Source of the DNA: Aromatoleum petrolei
Lineage (GTDB): Bacteria; Pseudomonadota; Gammaproteobacteria; Burkholderiales; Rhodocyclaceae
Length of the DNA: 64,000 bases
Reading direction: 5' to 3'
NCBI RefSeq assembly: GCF_017894385.1
Contig: NZ_CP059560.1
Location: forward strand, 806,001-870,000
Shown: positions 52,500 through 60,514 of the stretch, piece by piece
Numbering within the stretch: the stretch's first letter is position 1
How the letters are laid out: each line of letters begins with the position of its first letter
Translations under genes and position numbers: made by a program
The notes under the pieces: generated by a model
Told to the model about the DNA's origin: nothing
The model's database searches: none
What the model saw: only the letters and a program-made list of their open reading frames with translations

Positions 52500-52820
52500 A
52501 TGAACGTCGTGCACATCAACACCCATCCGGCCCGTCTGCGACCGGGCGAGATGGCGATCCACCGCGAGCACGGATGGGTCGAGATCCTCGAACGCGCCGG
52601 AACACTGCTACGAATACGATGGATCGACCGCTCATTGGTAGCCCCCGACGCCCTCGAACCCGACGAGATCGACGGCGAAGTCCTGACCGTCTGGGAGGAC
52701 TGGGTCGGGTGCGACAGCTTGAAGCCGATGCCAAGACCGTCAATCTGCGGCGAATCGGTAGCGCAAACGCCCCTTGACCTCGCGGCCCGACGACCTCCAC
52801 GGGGGGCGCCAGCGACATGA
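52500..52820 (+). CDS. Small hypothetical protein
   Basis: A 106-residue protein. The N-terminal 75 residues look real (VVHINTHPARLRPGEMAIHR, then EILERAGTLLRIRWIDRSL) and could form a small β domain; the last part is less certain. ATG 52500 is chosen because GGAGG sits 9 bp upstream, within an alternative start at 52485. No family recognised. It precedes the KfrA-like gene in the same orientation. Confidence 0.45.
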   Translation: MNVVHINTHPARLRPGEMAIHREHGWVEILERAGTLLRIRWIDRSLVAPDALEPDEIDGEVLTVWEDWVGCDSLKPMPRPSICGESVAQTPLDLAARRPPRGAPAT

Positions 52821-52914
52821 GACGTCTGCGAAACCGGACTCGCCAGGGCCCACAAGCAGCGCCCCACCCCACCGCTGACCGGGCTCATCTCAATCGGGGT
52901 CATGGGCGCTTGAT

Positions 52915-52955
52915 TCATACCGTACCGTAACCTATCGTACGTAACGTATCGTACT
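52915..52955 (+). promoter_or_regulatory. CGTAC/CGTAAC repeat cluster, probable autoregulatory operator of the KfrA-like gene
   Basis: Overlapping ACCGTACCGTAAC, TATCGTACGTAACG and TATCGTAC repeats fill the 40 bp directly before the ribosome-binding site GGAG of the gene at 52967. TATCGTAC occurs twice and CGTACG is palindromic. KfrA-type proteins are known to repress their own promoters through such repeats. Confidence 0.5.
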
Positions 52956-52966
52956 GGAGACGCGAT

Positions 52967-53848
52967 ATGCCTCGGGAAGCCAGCATCACGTACGAGCAGG
53001 TGGCGGCCATCGCCGATGGGATCAAGGCCGCCGGCGGGAAGCCCACCCCACGCCAGATCCGCGAGCGTCACGGCAGCGGCAGCCTGGGCACCATCCATAA
53101 GCTGTTCCAACGATGGGAAGGCAACCAGCCGCCATCCATCGAAGCAGGTTCAGCCCTCCCCCCTGCGCTGCAACGGACGATTCTCGACTTCGTGACGCAG
53201 GAACGGGCAACGGCCCGGGCCGACCTCGACGCAAAACTGTCCGACATGCAAGCGGCCGCCAACGAGCTCGCCGCCGAGAACGAGCGCCAGAGCGGCCACA
53301 TGGAGACGCTGGAAAGCGCCCTGCAGACGTCTCAGGAAGAGAAGGCAGCGCTCGCCGGAAAGATCGAGCAGATGGAGACCGACCTCTCCGCCGCAAGAGA
53401 CGAAGCCGCCCGTGAGCGCCGCGCAGCCGAGACCACCCGCACCGAGTTAGCCAAGGCACACGTCCGACTCGACACGATCCCCGTCCTCGAAAAGGACAAC
53501 GAGCGGCTACGAAATGCGGTAGACGCCGAGCGCGACGCCCGCACCAATGCCGAACGTCTGGCCGCGATCGCCGAGGCGAAGGCCACAGGCCTCGGCGAGC
53601 GTCTGGCGGATAGCCAGGCGCGCCACACGCGCGAAGTGGCGAACCTCGACAGCCAGTTGCAGGACCAAAAGCAGCGAAACGCGAACCTCGAGGCAGATCT
53701 GTCGGAGATACGCAGGGAGTCCCGCGACTTGGCCGCTCGCCTCGCTCAGGCGACTGGCGAGCTGGAAGCGCTGCGCGCTCAGAACGCCGGCCATCTGGAC
53801 GTCATCAAGGGCTTTACCGCGCAAGGGGCCATGACGAGCGAGTCGTAA
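52967..53848 (+). CDS. kfrA: KfrA-like coiled-coil DNA-binding protein
   Basis: A 293-residue protein. Residues 5-60 form the KfrA_N DNA-binding domain (ITYEQVAAIADGIKAAGGKP, RQIRERHGSGSLGTIHKLF), followed by about 210 residues of near-continuous coiled coil rich in Ala, Glu, Arg and Leu. KfrA proteins act as autorepressors and help plasmid partitioning through filament-like structures. On an ICE it may help keep the excised circle. The repeat cluster just upstream is its probable operator. Confidence 0.75.
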   Translation: MPREASITYEQVAAIADGIKAAGGKPTPRQIRERHGSGSLGTIHKLFQRWEGNQPPSIEAGSALPPALQRTILDFVTQERATARADLDAKLSDMQAAANELAAENERQSGHMETLESALQTSQEEKAALAGKIEQMETDLSAARDEAARERRAAETTRTELAKAHVRLDTIPVLEKDNERLRNAVDAERDARTNAERLAAIAEAKATGLGERLADSQARHTREVANLDSQLQDQKQRNANLEADLSEIRRESRDLAARLAQATGELEALRAQNAGHLDVIKGFTAQGAMTSES

Positions 53849-54005
53849 CGGTTCAAGTAGCCGGCACTCACCTGCCGCCCAAGGAGCCCACGATCGGTCG
53901 GTGCGTCGGACCGATGCCCGACACGCGGAATCAATGAAACCGTCGCCGCCTGACATGGCCGCCGCCTTGACGCGTCGGAGTGTGGCGCCTATGAATATAG
54001 CAACG

Positions 54006-54062
54006 TCCGGTCAGCCCCTGTAACCGGAACGGCCTTCGGGTCCGGGGTCCGCTTCGAGCCTC
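54006..54062 (+). promoter_or_regulatory. CAGCCCCTG-type leader, copy G (truncated)
   Basis: Hairpin 1 pairs TCCGGT with ACCGGA around CAGCCCCTGTA (54006-54028); hairpin 2 is GGCC-TTCG-GGTC. Then CCGGGGTCC leads after about 20 bp to an ATG at 54063. No hairpin 3 or Shine-Dalgarno masking stem is visible before the ATG. The leader is intact, but the ORF behind it is broken. Confidence 0.5.
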
Positions 54063-54263
54063 ATGTCGATCTCATGATGGAACGGCGCTCTGCCGTTCTT
54101 CAACAACAAGCGGTTCTTCCTCTACTTTCCCCCACGTCTTTGGCGGATTCAGTCGCATCTGCGCATCGCCATACCTGGAGCCAACGACTTCTCGGGAAGT
54201 TGCTACGGACCATCGAGCAAGATGCGCGGGCTGCCGGGCGAACTCGTACCATTCGGCCTGTAA
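54063..54263 (+). pseudogene. Small ORF with an in-frame stop near its start
   Basis: In the frame of ATG 54063 the reading is MSIS, TGA (54075-54077), then WNGALPFFNNKRFFLYF and about 44 more residues to TAA at 54261-54263. The part after the TGA has a strongly protein-like, aromatic composition, whereas the other frames are arginine-rich shadows. It reads as a small gene disabled by a nonsense change (CGA to TGA would explain it), still preceded by leader copy G. Sequencing error or selenocysteine-like readthrough seem less likely. Confidence 0.35.
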
Positions 54264-54440
54264 CCGACATCGCCCTGAATCTCCGCCCAGAGGATGCTCG
54301 ACCACTTCCTCACCACCAACGCCGCGAACGCGAACTTCGCCGGCCAGCATCTCCCGTAGCCATCCCTATCCCGCGCCCCTTCGGGTGGCCGCTTCGTTAA
54401 GCACGAATCAAGGGTGGCGACTGCGGCAGTAGCCTCCCGT

Positions 54441-54716
54441 CCAAGGGAATTCCCTTGGGCTTGCCAAACCACGGTCTAGCCGGTATTTTTGTGCTGTCTC
54501 GAAGGCGCAATGCCGCCGCTCGAGACCCGGCGGGGACGCCTTGCTCTCTCGCTTCGCGCGACACCCTCGCTCACTTCCTTGCTCGTCGACCGGCGCTTCT
54601 CGCCGCTCTGACTTCGACTCGTCCTGATTCCCCGCCCCGCGGCCGATGCCATCGCCATCGGTTGGCCTTGGCATGCATCGACCATTCGGACAACGAACGC
54701 CAGCAAGGAGAGACTC
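54441..54716 (+). promoter_or_regulatory. Long duplicated leader, copy 2 (upstream of the HD-fold gene)
   Basis: About 276 bp, closely similar to 20112-20394 over its whole length. It opens with the perfect palindrome CAAGGGAATTCCCTTG. CCTTGCT (54577-54583) is exactly complementary to the Shine-Dalgarno region AGCAAGG (54702-54708); in copy 1 the same pairing is kept with one G-U pair. Differences between copies are scattered substitutions and small indels with no reading frame kept. Confidence 0.5.
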
Positions 54717-55286
54717 ATGAAGCAGGAATTCCCAGCACCACGCGCCATGCGCCGACTCGGGGACCTGACCGGCGCCGGTCAGGTCATTGGCGATAACCCT
54801 CCGCCGGGCCAGGTGAGCATCGAGGACGTCGCCCATGTCCTGGCGAGCACGTGCTGCTTTTCCGGCCGGGCACGCACCTTCTATTCGATCGCTCAGCACG
54901 ACTATCTGGCGAGCACAATCGTGCCGCTGGACGATGCCCTTGCCGCGCTCCTCCTTCACGCCGGCGATGCGCTCAAGGAGTTGCTACCCGCGTGCCTCGA
55001 CCCCGAGGGGCAGGCCACCGCGGACATTCTGGCCCACCTCGGCGCTCAGCCCTGCCTGCCGCCATCGGTCAAGTACGCGGACCTCGTACTCCGCGCCACC
55101 GAACGACGCGATCTCGATCCGCCCTATGACGACGCATGGACCGGTACGACACAGTCCTCACCGCTGGCCCGGCCGATTCAGGCGCTAGCGCCTATCGTGG
55201 CGAAGCACCTATTCATCGATCGCTACTACGAGCTCCGACCACAGGAGGACCGGAGAGCGTTCCCTACTGCGGACGGTGCCTCATGA
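54717..55286 (+). CDS. HD-fold phosphohydrolase-like protein (YfbR-like) lacking the HD aspartate
   Basis: A 189-residue protein. FYSIAQHDYLAS (His61) matches the first metal ligand of YfbR-type 5'-nucleotidases, and LLLHAGDALKELL (His81) is the HD motif region, where LLHDAGEA is expected: the Asp directly after His81 is missing, as if one codon were deleted. A further DLVLRATERRDL region follows. It may be inactive or have changed metal use. GCAAGGAG precedes the ATG, and the mRNA leader can mask it. Its stop overlaps the next ATG. Confidence 0.6.
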   Translation: MKQEFPAPRAMRRLGDLTGAGQVIGDNPPPGQVSIEDVAHVLASTCCFSGRARTFYSIAQHDYLASTIVPLDDALAALLLHAGDALKELLPACLDPEGQATADILAHLGAQPCLPPSVKYADLVLRATERRDLDPPYDDAWTGTTQSSPLARPIQALAPIVAKHLFIDRYYELRPQEDRRAFPTADGAS

Positions 55287-55543
55287 AGCAGCATGCCTTC
55301 GGTGTCGTTCCGAACACAGTGCGTGAGACTTGCCCCTTCCTGACGCCAGGCGGTCTTACGGGCGAGGCGGACGGCTTCGCCATGACCGCTCTGTGTATCA
55401 CCGGCCTGCTCGGGAAGACTGGCTATGTCGGCCGAGTCGATGCCTGCCGGTCTTCTCGTCAAGGCTTCCAGCGCGACACCAACACCGGAGGTAGTCGGAT
55501 TAAGGACGACCCATACTCCGTCGCAGACGCTGCCAAGCGGTAA
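55283..55543 (+). CDS. Small hypothetical protein coupled to the HD-fold gene
   Basis: Eighty-six codons beginning with an ATG that overlaps the previous stop (ATGA). The product (MKQHAFGVVPNTVRETCPFL, then GFAMTALCITGLLGKTGYVG) has three cysteines and one possible short hydrophobic segment near 35-55. No family recognised. Coupling suggests a joint role with the HD-fold protein. Confidence 0.5.
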   Translation: MKQHAFGVVPNTVRETCPFLTPGGLTGEADGFAMTALCITGLLGKTGYVGRVDACRSSRQGFQRDTNTGGSRIKDDPYSVADAAKR

Positions 55544-55602
55544 GACTGCGCTGGAAGACGCGGCCGAGGCGAAGCTACCGCCTGCGTGAAAAGAGGCATG
55601 AC

Positions 55603-55812
55603 ATGTTCCTGACTAAGGACGAACTCCGCAACCTCACCGGCTACCAGAAGCCGTCTCTGCAAAAGCGTTGGCTCACGGATCGTGGCTGGCCATACGAGGA
55701 GAACGCAGCTGGCGATCCAAAAGTCCTGCGCTCAATCGTCGAGAAGCGCATGGGCGGTTCAACTGAATCTGCCCATCGCAGACAAGGCCCCGATCTCGGA
55801 GCTATCCTCTAA
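55603..55812 (+). CDS. DUF4224 domain protein, excisionase-like neighbour of the integrase
   Basis: A 69-residue protein with the DUF4224 signature FLTKDELRNLTGYQKPSLQ followed by KRWLTDRGWPYEEN, a small helix-turn-helix-like fold that regularly precedes tyrosine integrases and may serve as recombination directionality factor. Its TAA overlaps the integrase ATG. Function as an excisionase is inferred from size and position. Confidence 0.8.
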   Translation: MFLTKDELRNLTGYQKPSLQKRWLTDRGWPYEENAAGDPKVLRSIVEKRMGGSTESAHRRQGPDLGAIL

Positions 55813-56825
55813 TGATGGGACGCCCGCGCAAGATTGATCTCAACCTGCCGCCCCGCATGTACCTCAAAGGGCGGTCGTATTGGTACGCCGCTAAGGGCGG
55901 CTGGACCAATCTCGGCCGTGACCTATCGATCGCGCGCACGAAGTGGGCGGAGCTGGAGAACACGAACGCCCCCAAGGAAACGATGTCGGGCGTCATCGGT
56001 CGATACCTGCGCGAAGTCGTCCCGCAGAAGGCCGCGAGCACGCAGGCGGGGAATAAACTGGAAGCCTCCACCCTGACGAAGGTGTTCGGACAGATGAAGC
56101 CCGCCGACATCACCCCAGCCGACGTGTGGGACTTCATGCAGGTGCGCGGCCAGAAGTCGAAGGTGAGAGCCAATCGCGAACGCTCCCTTCTGCAGGACGT
56201 CATGCGGCACGCCATCATGTGGGGCCATTGCCGCGACAATCCAGTGCGCGAGGTAAAGCCGTTCAAGGAAATGCCGCGCACGCGCTACGTCACCGACGCG
56301 GAATTCGACGCTGTGAAGAAGGTTGCGCCTCCCCTCATCGCGGCGATGATGGATCTCGCGCGCCTCACCGGACAGCGCCGCGGCGATCTCCTTGCGCTAC
56401 GCCGCGATGCGATTACCGCAGAGGGCCTGCTGATCACGCAAGGGAAGACCGCACGGAGTCGCCCGGTGCAGATCTGCATCGCCTGGACGCCTGCACTACG
56501 TGCTGCGGTCGATGCGCTGAAGGACCTCGAACGGCCCATTGCGAGCACGCGGCTCGTGACGAGCCGCGACGGATCGCCGATGACGGTCGAGGGCTGGAAG
56601 ACGGCGTGGCAGCGAACGATGGACAAGGCCACCGCGCCTGGACCGAACGGCGAGCCGCCGATCCTTGCCGAGCGGTTCCACTTCCACGACCTGCGAGCGA
56701 AGACGGTAACAGAATTGAAGGAAGCGGGCCGGGATGCGCGCACCCTTTCCGGCCATGCGTCCGACGCGATGGTCGAAAAAGTCTATGACCGCCGCCGAGT
56801 CAAGAAGGCAACGCCGCTGGAATAA
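55812..56825 (+). CDS. int: Tyrosine recombinase (ICE integrase)
   Basis: A 337-residue integrase. Catalytic residues are visible: Arg in LTGQRRGDLL (189/190), a Lys in the β-hairpin (GKT, 212), HDLR (His292, Arg295), GHAS (His315) and Tyr325 in KVYDRRR. The N-terminal domain (MYLKGRSYWYAAKGG) should bind arm-type sites. The gene ends 75 bp from the 3' end of tRNA-His, the likely attB. Alternative ATG at 55815 shortens it by one residue. It should catalyse both integration and, with the DUF4224 protein, excision. Confidence 0.9.
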   Translation: MMGRPRKIDLNLPPRMYLKGRSYWYAAKGGWTNLGRDLSIARTKWAELENTNAPKETMSGVIGRYLREVVPQKAASTQAGNKLEASTLTKVFGQMKPADITPADVWDFMQVRGQKSKVRANRERSLLQDVMRHAIMWGHCRDNPVREVKPFKEMPRTRYVTDAEFDAVKKVAPPLIAAMMDLARLTGQRRGDLLALRRDAITAEGLLITQGKTARSRPVQICIAWTPALRAAVDALKDLERPIASTRLVTSRDGSPMTVEGWKTAWQRTMDKATAPGPNGEPPILAERFHFHDLRAKTVTELKEAGRDARTLSGHASDAMVEKVYDRRRVKKATPLE

Positions 56826-56861
56826 ATTGGCGGGGAGTTTTGAAAATCGGCCGGAGTATTG

Positions 56862-56885
56862 AAAACGGCACCCCGAAGGGTGCCG
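56862..56885 (-). terminator. Terminator of the tRNA operon
   Basis: On the - strand CGGCACCC-TTCG-GGGTGCCG is an 8-bp stem with UUCG tetraloop followed by TTTTC. It lies 15 bp beyond the CCA end of tRNA-His. Three TTGAAAA-type words surround it (56840, 56859 and 56893), which may be integrase arm sites. Confidence 0.75.
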
Positions 56886-56899
56886 TATCTCATTGAAAA

Positions 56900-56976
56900 T
56901 GGGGCGACATACCGGGATCGAACCGGTGACAACTGGAGCCACAATCCAGTGCTCTACCGACTGAGCTAATGCCGCC
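56900..56976 (-). tRNA. tRNA-His (GTG)
   Basis: Complete cloverleaf on the - strand with G-1 paired to C73 (the histidine identity feature), anticodon loop TTGTGGC, T-loop TTCGATC and encoded CCA. It is the last tRNA before the ICE and the probable integration target (3' end). Confidence 0.95.
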
Positions 56977-57022
56977 ACTTCTCCGATTGCAGGAAATCCC
57001 TGCAATCAAAAAACCTATTTTT

Positions 57023-57099
57023 TGGCCTGCCCGACAGGGATCGAACCTGTAACCCCCGGCTTAGAAGGCCGGTGCTCTATCCAATTGAGCTACGGGCAG
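57023..57099 (-). tRNA. tRNA-Arg (TCT)
   Basis: Complete cloverleaf on the - strand; acceptor CTGCCCG/CGGGCAG, anticodon stem CCGGC/GCCGG with TCT, T arm ACAGG-TTCGATC-CCTGT, encoded CCA. Confidence 0.95.
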
Positions 57100-57131
57100 T
57101 AAATCCATCCCGCGGGCATTTCGGGGTTAGC

Positions 57132-57208
57132 TGGTCGGGGTGGAGGGATTCGAACCCCCGACATCTTGCTCCCAAAGCAAGCGCGCTACCGGACTGCGCT
57201 ACACCCCG
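57132..57208 (-). tRNA. tRNA-Pro (TGG)
   Basis: Complete cloverleaf on the - strand; acceptor CGGGGTG/CACCCCG, anticodon loop TTTGGGA (TGG), T loop TTCGAAT, encoded CCA. First gene of the Pro-Arg-His tRNA operon. Confidence 0.95.
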
Positions 57209-57379
57209 AGAGCCGCGAATAATACACACTCATTCCCGGTCCGTCAAATGCGAAATGAAGAAATTTTTGTCCCCGCCCAAAAAGGTCGAATCGACCCGAG
57301 AACGGCTTCTTTTCTTGCCGGTTCGATCGGTTTCTGATATTAGTTCGCTTCTTTCAATTACCAACCGGAACTCGAAGTC

Positions 57380-57805
57380 ATGCCGGACGATACACTGCAG
57401 AAACAGTTCCCGCCGTATGTCCCCGAAAAAGGCGAGGAATACATGAGCGAAAAGCAGCTGGCCCACTTCCGCAGCATGCTGGAATCGGTAAAACGGGAAC
57501 TGGCTGGGGATATCGAGCGCACCGTTCACACGATGCAGGACGAAGCAACCGCATTCGCCGACCCGAACGATCGCGCGAGCCAGGAGTCCGACATTGCACT
57601 TGAACTGCGCAACCGCGACCGCGAACGCAAACTGATCAAGAAGATCGACGAAGCCATCGGCCGCATCAATGCCGGCGAATATGGCTATTGCGACAGTTGT
57701 GGAGTGGAGATCGGACTCAAGCGGCTGGAAGCGCGCCCCACCGCAACGCTGTGCATCGACTGCAAGACGCTGGAAGAAATGCGCGAGCGCCAAGTCGCAA
57801 AATGA
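57380..57805 (+). CDS. dksA: RNA polymerase-binding transcription factor DksA
   Basis: A 141-residue protein with the coiled-coil finger whose tip carries the catalytic DPNDRASQE motif (Asp residues that reach the polymerase active site) and a C4 zinc finger (CDSCGVEI ... CIDC). It acts with ppGpp in the stringent response. An internal ATG (MSEKQLAHF) could be an alternative start; the upstream ATG is kept because the N-terminus resembles other betaproteobacterial DksA proteins. Core chromosome, transcribed away from the tRNA operon. Confidence 0.92.
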   Translation: MPDDTLQKQFPPYVPEKGEEYMSEKQLAHFRSMLESVKRELAGDIERTVHTMQDEATAFADPNDRASQESDIALELRNRDRERKLIKKIDEAIGRINAGEYGYCDSCGVEIGLKRLEARPTATLCIDCKTLEEMRERQVAK

Positions 57806-57849
57806 TCGCACCGCCTCCGCCGTGCCTTGCGCACGGACGGACGTCGGAT

Positions 57850-57880
57850 AAAAAAAGGGACGCCGCAGCGTCCCTTTTTG
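57850..57880. terminator. Bidirectional terminator between dksA and pnp
   Basis: A perfect 7-bp stem GGGACGC/GCGTCCC with loop CGCA is flanked by A-run and T-run, so it can end both dksA (+) and pnp (-) transcripts. Confidence 0.85.
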
Positions 57881-57895
57881 TTTGCTCCAGCGGAA

Positions 57896-59995
57896 TTATT
57901 CCGCGGACTGGTCCAGCAGCGCCTTCATGCTCAGGCGGATCTTGCCGCGCTCGTCCGTCTCGAGAACCTTGACACGCACAGCCTGCCCTTCCTTGACGTA
58001 GTCGGCGACGTTGTTGACGCGTTCGTTCGCGATTTGCGACACATGCAGCAGGCCGTCACGACCCGGCATGATGTTCACGATCGCACCGAAATCGAGCAGG
58101 CGGATGACGGTACCGTTGTACACCTTGCCGACCTCGACCTCGGCCGTGATGGCCTCGATCTTTTCCTTCGCGAGCTGCGCACCCTCGGCGCTGACCGACG
58201 AGATGGTCAAGCTGCCGTCGTCCTCGATCTCGATCACGGTGCCGGTCTCTTCCTGCAGCGCACGGATCACCGCACCGCCCTTGCCGATCACGTCGCGGAT
58301 CTTCTCCGGGTTGATCTTCATCGTGATCATGCGCGGAGCGAACTCCGACACTTCACCGCGATGCGAGGCGAGCGACTGCTTCATGATGCCGAGGATGTGC
58401 ATGCGACCCTCGCCCGCCTGTGCGAGCGCAACCTGCATGATTTCCTTCGTGATGCCCTGAATCTTGATGTCCATCTGCAGCGCCGTGACGCCCCGCTCGG
58501 TACCCGCGACCTTGAAGTCCATGTCGCCGAGGTGGTCCTCGTCGCCGAGAATGTCGGTCAGCACCGCGAACCGGTTGCCTTCCTTGATGAGGCCCATCGC
58601 GATACCGGCCACGTGCGCCTTCATCGGCACGCCGGCGTCCATCAGCGCGAGCGAGCCGCCGCACACCGACGCCATCGAGCTCGAGCCGTTGGACTCGGTG
58701 ATTTCCGACACGACGCGAACCGTGTAGCTGAAGTCTTCCGGCGCCGGCAGCGCAGCGACGAGCGCGCGCTTTGCCAGACGGCCGTGGCCGACTTCGCGAC
58801 GCTTCGTCACGCCCATGCGGCCGGTTTCGCCGGTCGAGAACGGCGGGAAGTTGTAGTGCAGCAGGAAGCTCTCGCGGTATTCGCCCGCGATCGCGTCGAT
58901 GATCTGCTCGTCACGCCCCGTGCCCAGCGTCGCAATGACGAGAGCCTGGGTCTCGCCACGGGTGAACAGCGCCGAACCGTGCGTACGGGGCAGCACACCG
59001 ACGCGGATATCGATCGGGCGAACCGTGCGGGTGTCGCGGCCGTCGATACGCGGTTCACCGGCGAGGATGCGGCTGCGGACAATGCCTGCCTCGAGTTCGT
59101 GGAAGATGTCCTTGAGCTCGTTGCCGGACGGAGCCGCTTCCATCTCCGCGGCGATTGTCGCGAACGCATTCTTGCGGATCTCGTTCACGCGCTCGGTACG
59201 GGCCTGCTTGCTCGTGATGCGGAATGCGTCCTCGAGCTGGGCGCCCGCGAGTTCTTTGATGCGGTTGATGAGCGCCTCGTTCTTGGCGGGCGGCTGCCAG
59301 TCCCACTCGGGCTTGCCGGCGATCTCGACGAGTTCGTTGATCGCGCGGATAGCGGCCTGCATCTGCTGGTGGCCGAAAACCACCGAACCGAGCATCACTT
59401 CTTCCGACAGCTCCTGCGCTTCGGATTCGACCATCAGCACCGCGGCCTCGGTACCGGCAACAACCAGGTTCAGCTGGCTGGTCTTGAGCTGCTCGACCGT
59501 CGGGTTGAGGATGTACTCGCCGTTGGCATAACCCACGCGGCAGGCACCGATCGGGCCATCGAACGGCACGCCCGAGATTGCCAGCGCGGCGGATGCGCCG
59601 ATCATCGCCGGAATGTCCGGATCGATCTCCGGGTTGAGCGACAGCACCGTGATGATGATCTGGACTTCGTTGTAGAAGCCGTCCGGGAACAGCGGGCGGA
59701 TCGGGCGATCGATCAGGCGGCTGGTCAGCGTTTCCTTCTCGGTCGGACGCCCTTCACGCTTGAAGAAGCCGCCAGGAATACGGCCGGCGGCGTAGAACTT
59801 CTCGACATAGTCGACGGTGAGGGGGAAAAAGTCCTGCCCGGGCTTGGCTTCCTTGGCGGCAACGACGGTCGCCAGGACCATCGTGTCATCCATGTTCACG
59901 ATGACGGCACCACCCGCCTGGCGGGCAATCTCGCCGGTCTCGATGGTGACGGTATGCGCGCCGTACGCGAATGTCTTTTTGATGGCGGTAGGCAA
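57896..59995 (-). CDS. pnp: Polyribonucleotide nucleotidyltransferase (PNPase)
   Basis: A 699-residue 3'-5' phosphorolytic exoribonuclease, trimeric and part of the RNA degradosome. Two RNase PH domains are joined by a helical linker, then a KH domain ([15 protein letters not shown], near 565) and an S1 domain ([16 protein letters not shown]) at the C-terminus. Full length for the family. RBS AAAGGA lies before the ATG. It is downstream of rpsO in the classical rpsO-pnp order, with a hairpin between them. Confidence 0.97.
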   Translation of the reverse strand: MPTAIKKTFAYGAHTVTIETGEIARQAGGAVIVNMDDTMVLATVVAAKEAKPGQDFFPLTVDYVEKFYAAGRIPGGFFKREGRPTEKETLTSRLIDRPIRPLFPDGFYNEVQIIITVLSLNPEIDPDIPAMIGASAALAISGVPFDGPIGACRVGYANGEYILNPTVEQLKTSQLNLVVAGTEAAVLMVESEAQELSEEVMLGSVVFGHQQMQAAIRAINELVEIAGKPEWDWQPPAKNEALINRIKELAGAQLEDAFRITSKQARTERVNEIRKNAFATIAAEMEAAPSGNELKDIFHELEAGIVRSRILAGEPRIDGRDTRTVRPIDIRVGVLPRTHGSALFTRGETQALVIATLGTGRDEQIIDAIAGEYRESFLLHYNFPPFSTGETGRMGVTKRREVGHGRLAKRALVAALPAPEDFSYTVRVVSEITESNGSSSMASVCGGSLALMDAGVPMKAHVAGIAMGLIKEGNRFAVLTDILGDEDHLGDMDFKVAGTERGVTALQMDIKIQGITKEIMQVALAQAGEGRMHILGIMKQSLASHRGEVSEFAPRMITMKINPEKIRDVIGKGGAVIRALQEETGTVIEIEDDGSLTISSVSAEGAQLAKEKIEAITAEVEVGKVYNGTVIRLLDFGAIVNIMPGRDGLLHVSQIANERVNNVADYVKEGQAVRVKVLETDERGKIRLSMKALLDQSAE

Positions 59996-60070
59996 GTTGA
60001 ATATCCTTTAGGTGAGTATATGCAGCAGACTACAACTGCGAAGCTGTCCCGGTCACGCAACCCCGACAGC

Positions 60071-60112
60071 AAAAACAAAGCCGGTGCGACCCCGCGGGAT
60101 CCGCACCGGCTT
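60071..60112 (-). terminator. Intergenic hairpin/terminator between rpsO and pnp
   Basis: On the - strand AAGCCGGTGCG pairs with CGCACCGGCTT (11 bp) around a GC-rich loop, followed by TGTTTTTG. This position usually holds the partial terminator or RNase processing hairpin of the rpsO-pnp operon. Confidence 0.8.
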
Positions 60113-60164
60113 GTTCGCTTACCTTGTCTTTTGCGACGCTGTCAGACGCGACACGGTCGGCGAG

Positions 60165-60434
60165 TTACTTGCGCAGACCCAGGCGCTCGATGAGGGCGCG
60201 ATAGCTGTCGGCGTTCTTGCCCTTCAGGTAGTCGAGCAGCTTGCGGCGCTGGCTGACCATCTTGAGGAGGCCGCGGCGCGAGTGGTGATCCTTCGCGTTG
60301 GCCTTGAAGTGGCCGGTGAGGCCGTTGATGCGGGCGGTGAGCAGAGCGACCTGCACTTCCGGCGAACCGGTGTCGCCTTGTGCGCGCTGGAAGTCCGTGA
60401 CGATCTGCGCCTTGGATGCGGTATCGAGAGCCAT
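60165..60434 (-). CDS. rpsO: 30S ribosomal protein S15
   Basis: An 89-residue, all-helical ribosomal protein with the standard [13 protein letters not shown] and [11 protein letters not shown] motifs that bind 16S rRNA helix 22. It lies between truB and pnp, as in most proteobacteria, and in many of them represses its own translation through an mRNA fold. Confidence 0.97.
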   Translation of the reverse strand: MALDTASKAQIVTDFQRAQGDTGSPEVQVALLTARINGLTGHFKANAKDHHSRRGLLKMVSQRRKLLDYLKGKNADSYRALIERLGLRK

Positions 60435-60514
60435 GTGGGTGTTTACTCTTTTCGTATTCTGCCAATCAGAAGCGTGGGATTATACCCAACGCACCATGAA
60501 AAACTCAATAATTA

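Larger units (their letters stand above)
1..56899. mobile_element. Integrative and conjugative element, integrase-proximal part; left end lies outside the window
   Basis: A complete G-type conjugation gene block of the SXT/ICEclc/PFGI-1 kind, ICE-typical accessory genes (RadC, DUF3275, DUF3577, DUF6094 methylase, KfrA) and a tyrosine integrase are continuous up to the 3' end of tRNA-His at 56900. The integrase ends 75 bp from the tRNA, the usual arrangement for tRNA-targeting ICEs. Relaxase, PilL/pilus genes, oriT and the distal attachment site are not in the window and must lie to the left. The right boundary is inferred from context; the att repeat cannot be confirmed without the other end. 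Confidence 0.85.

Noticed and set aside
57827..60193. 788-codon open frame opposite pnp, and other long antisense frames (5360-6511, 22734-24215, 38297-39706, 44443-46140)
   Set aside because: They are mirror frames of well-supported genes in GC-rich DNA, with Arg/Gly/Ala-rich content, no RBS and no domain.
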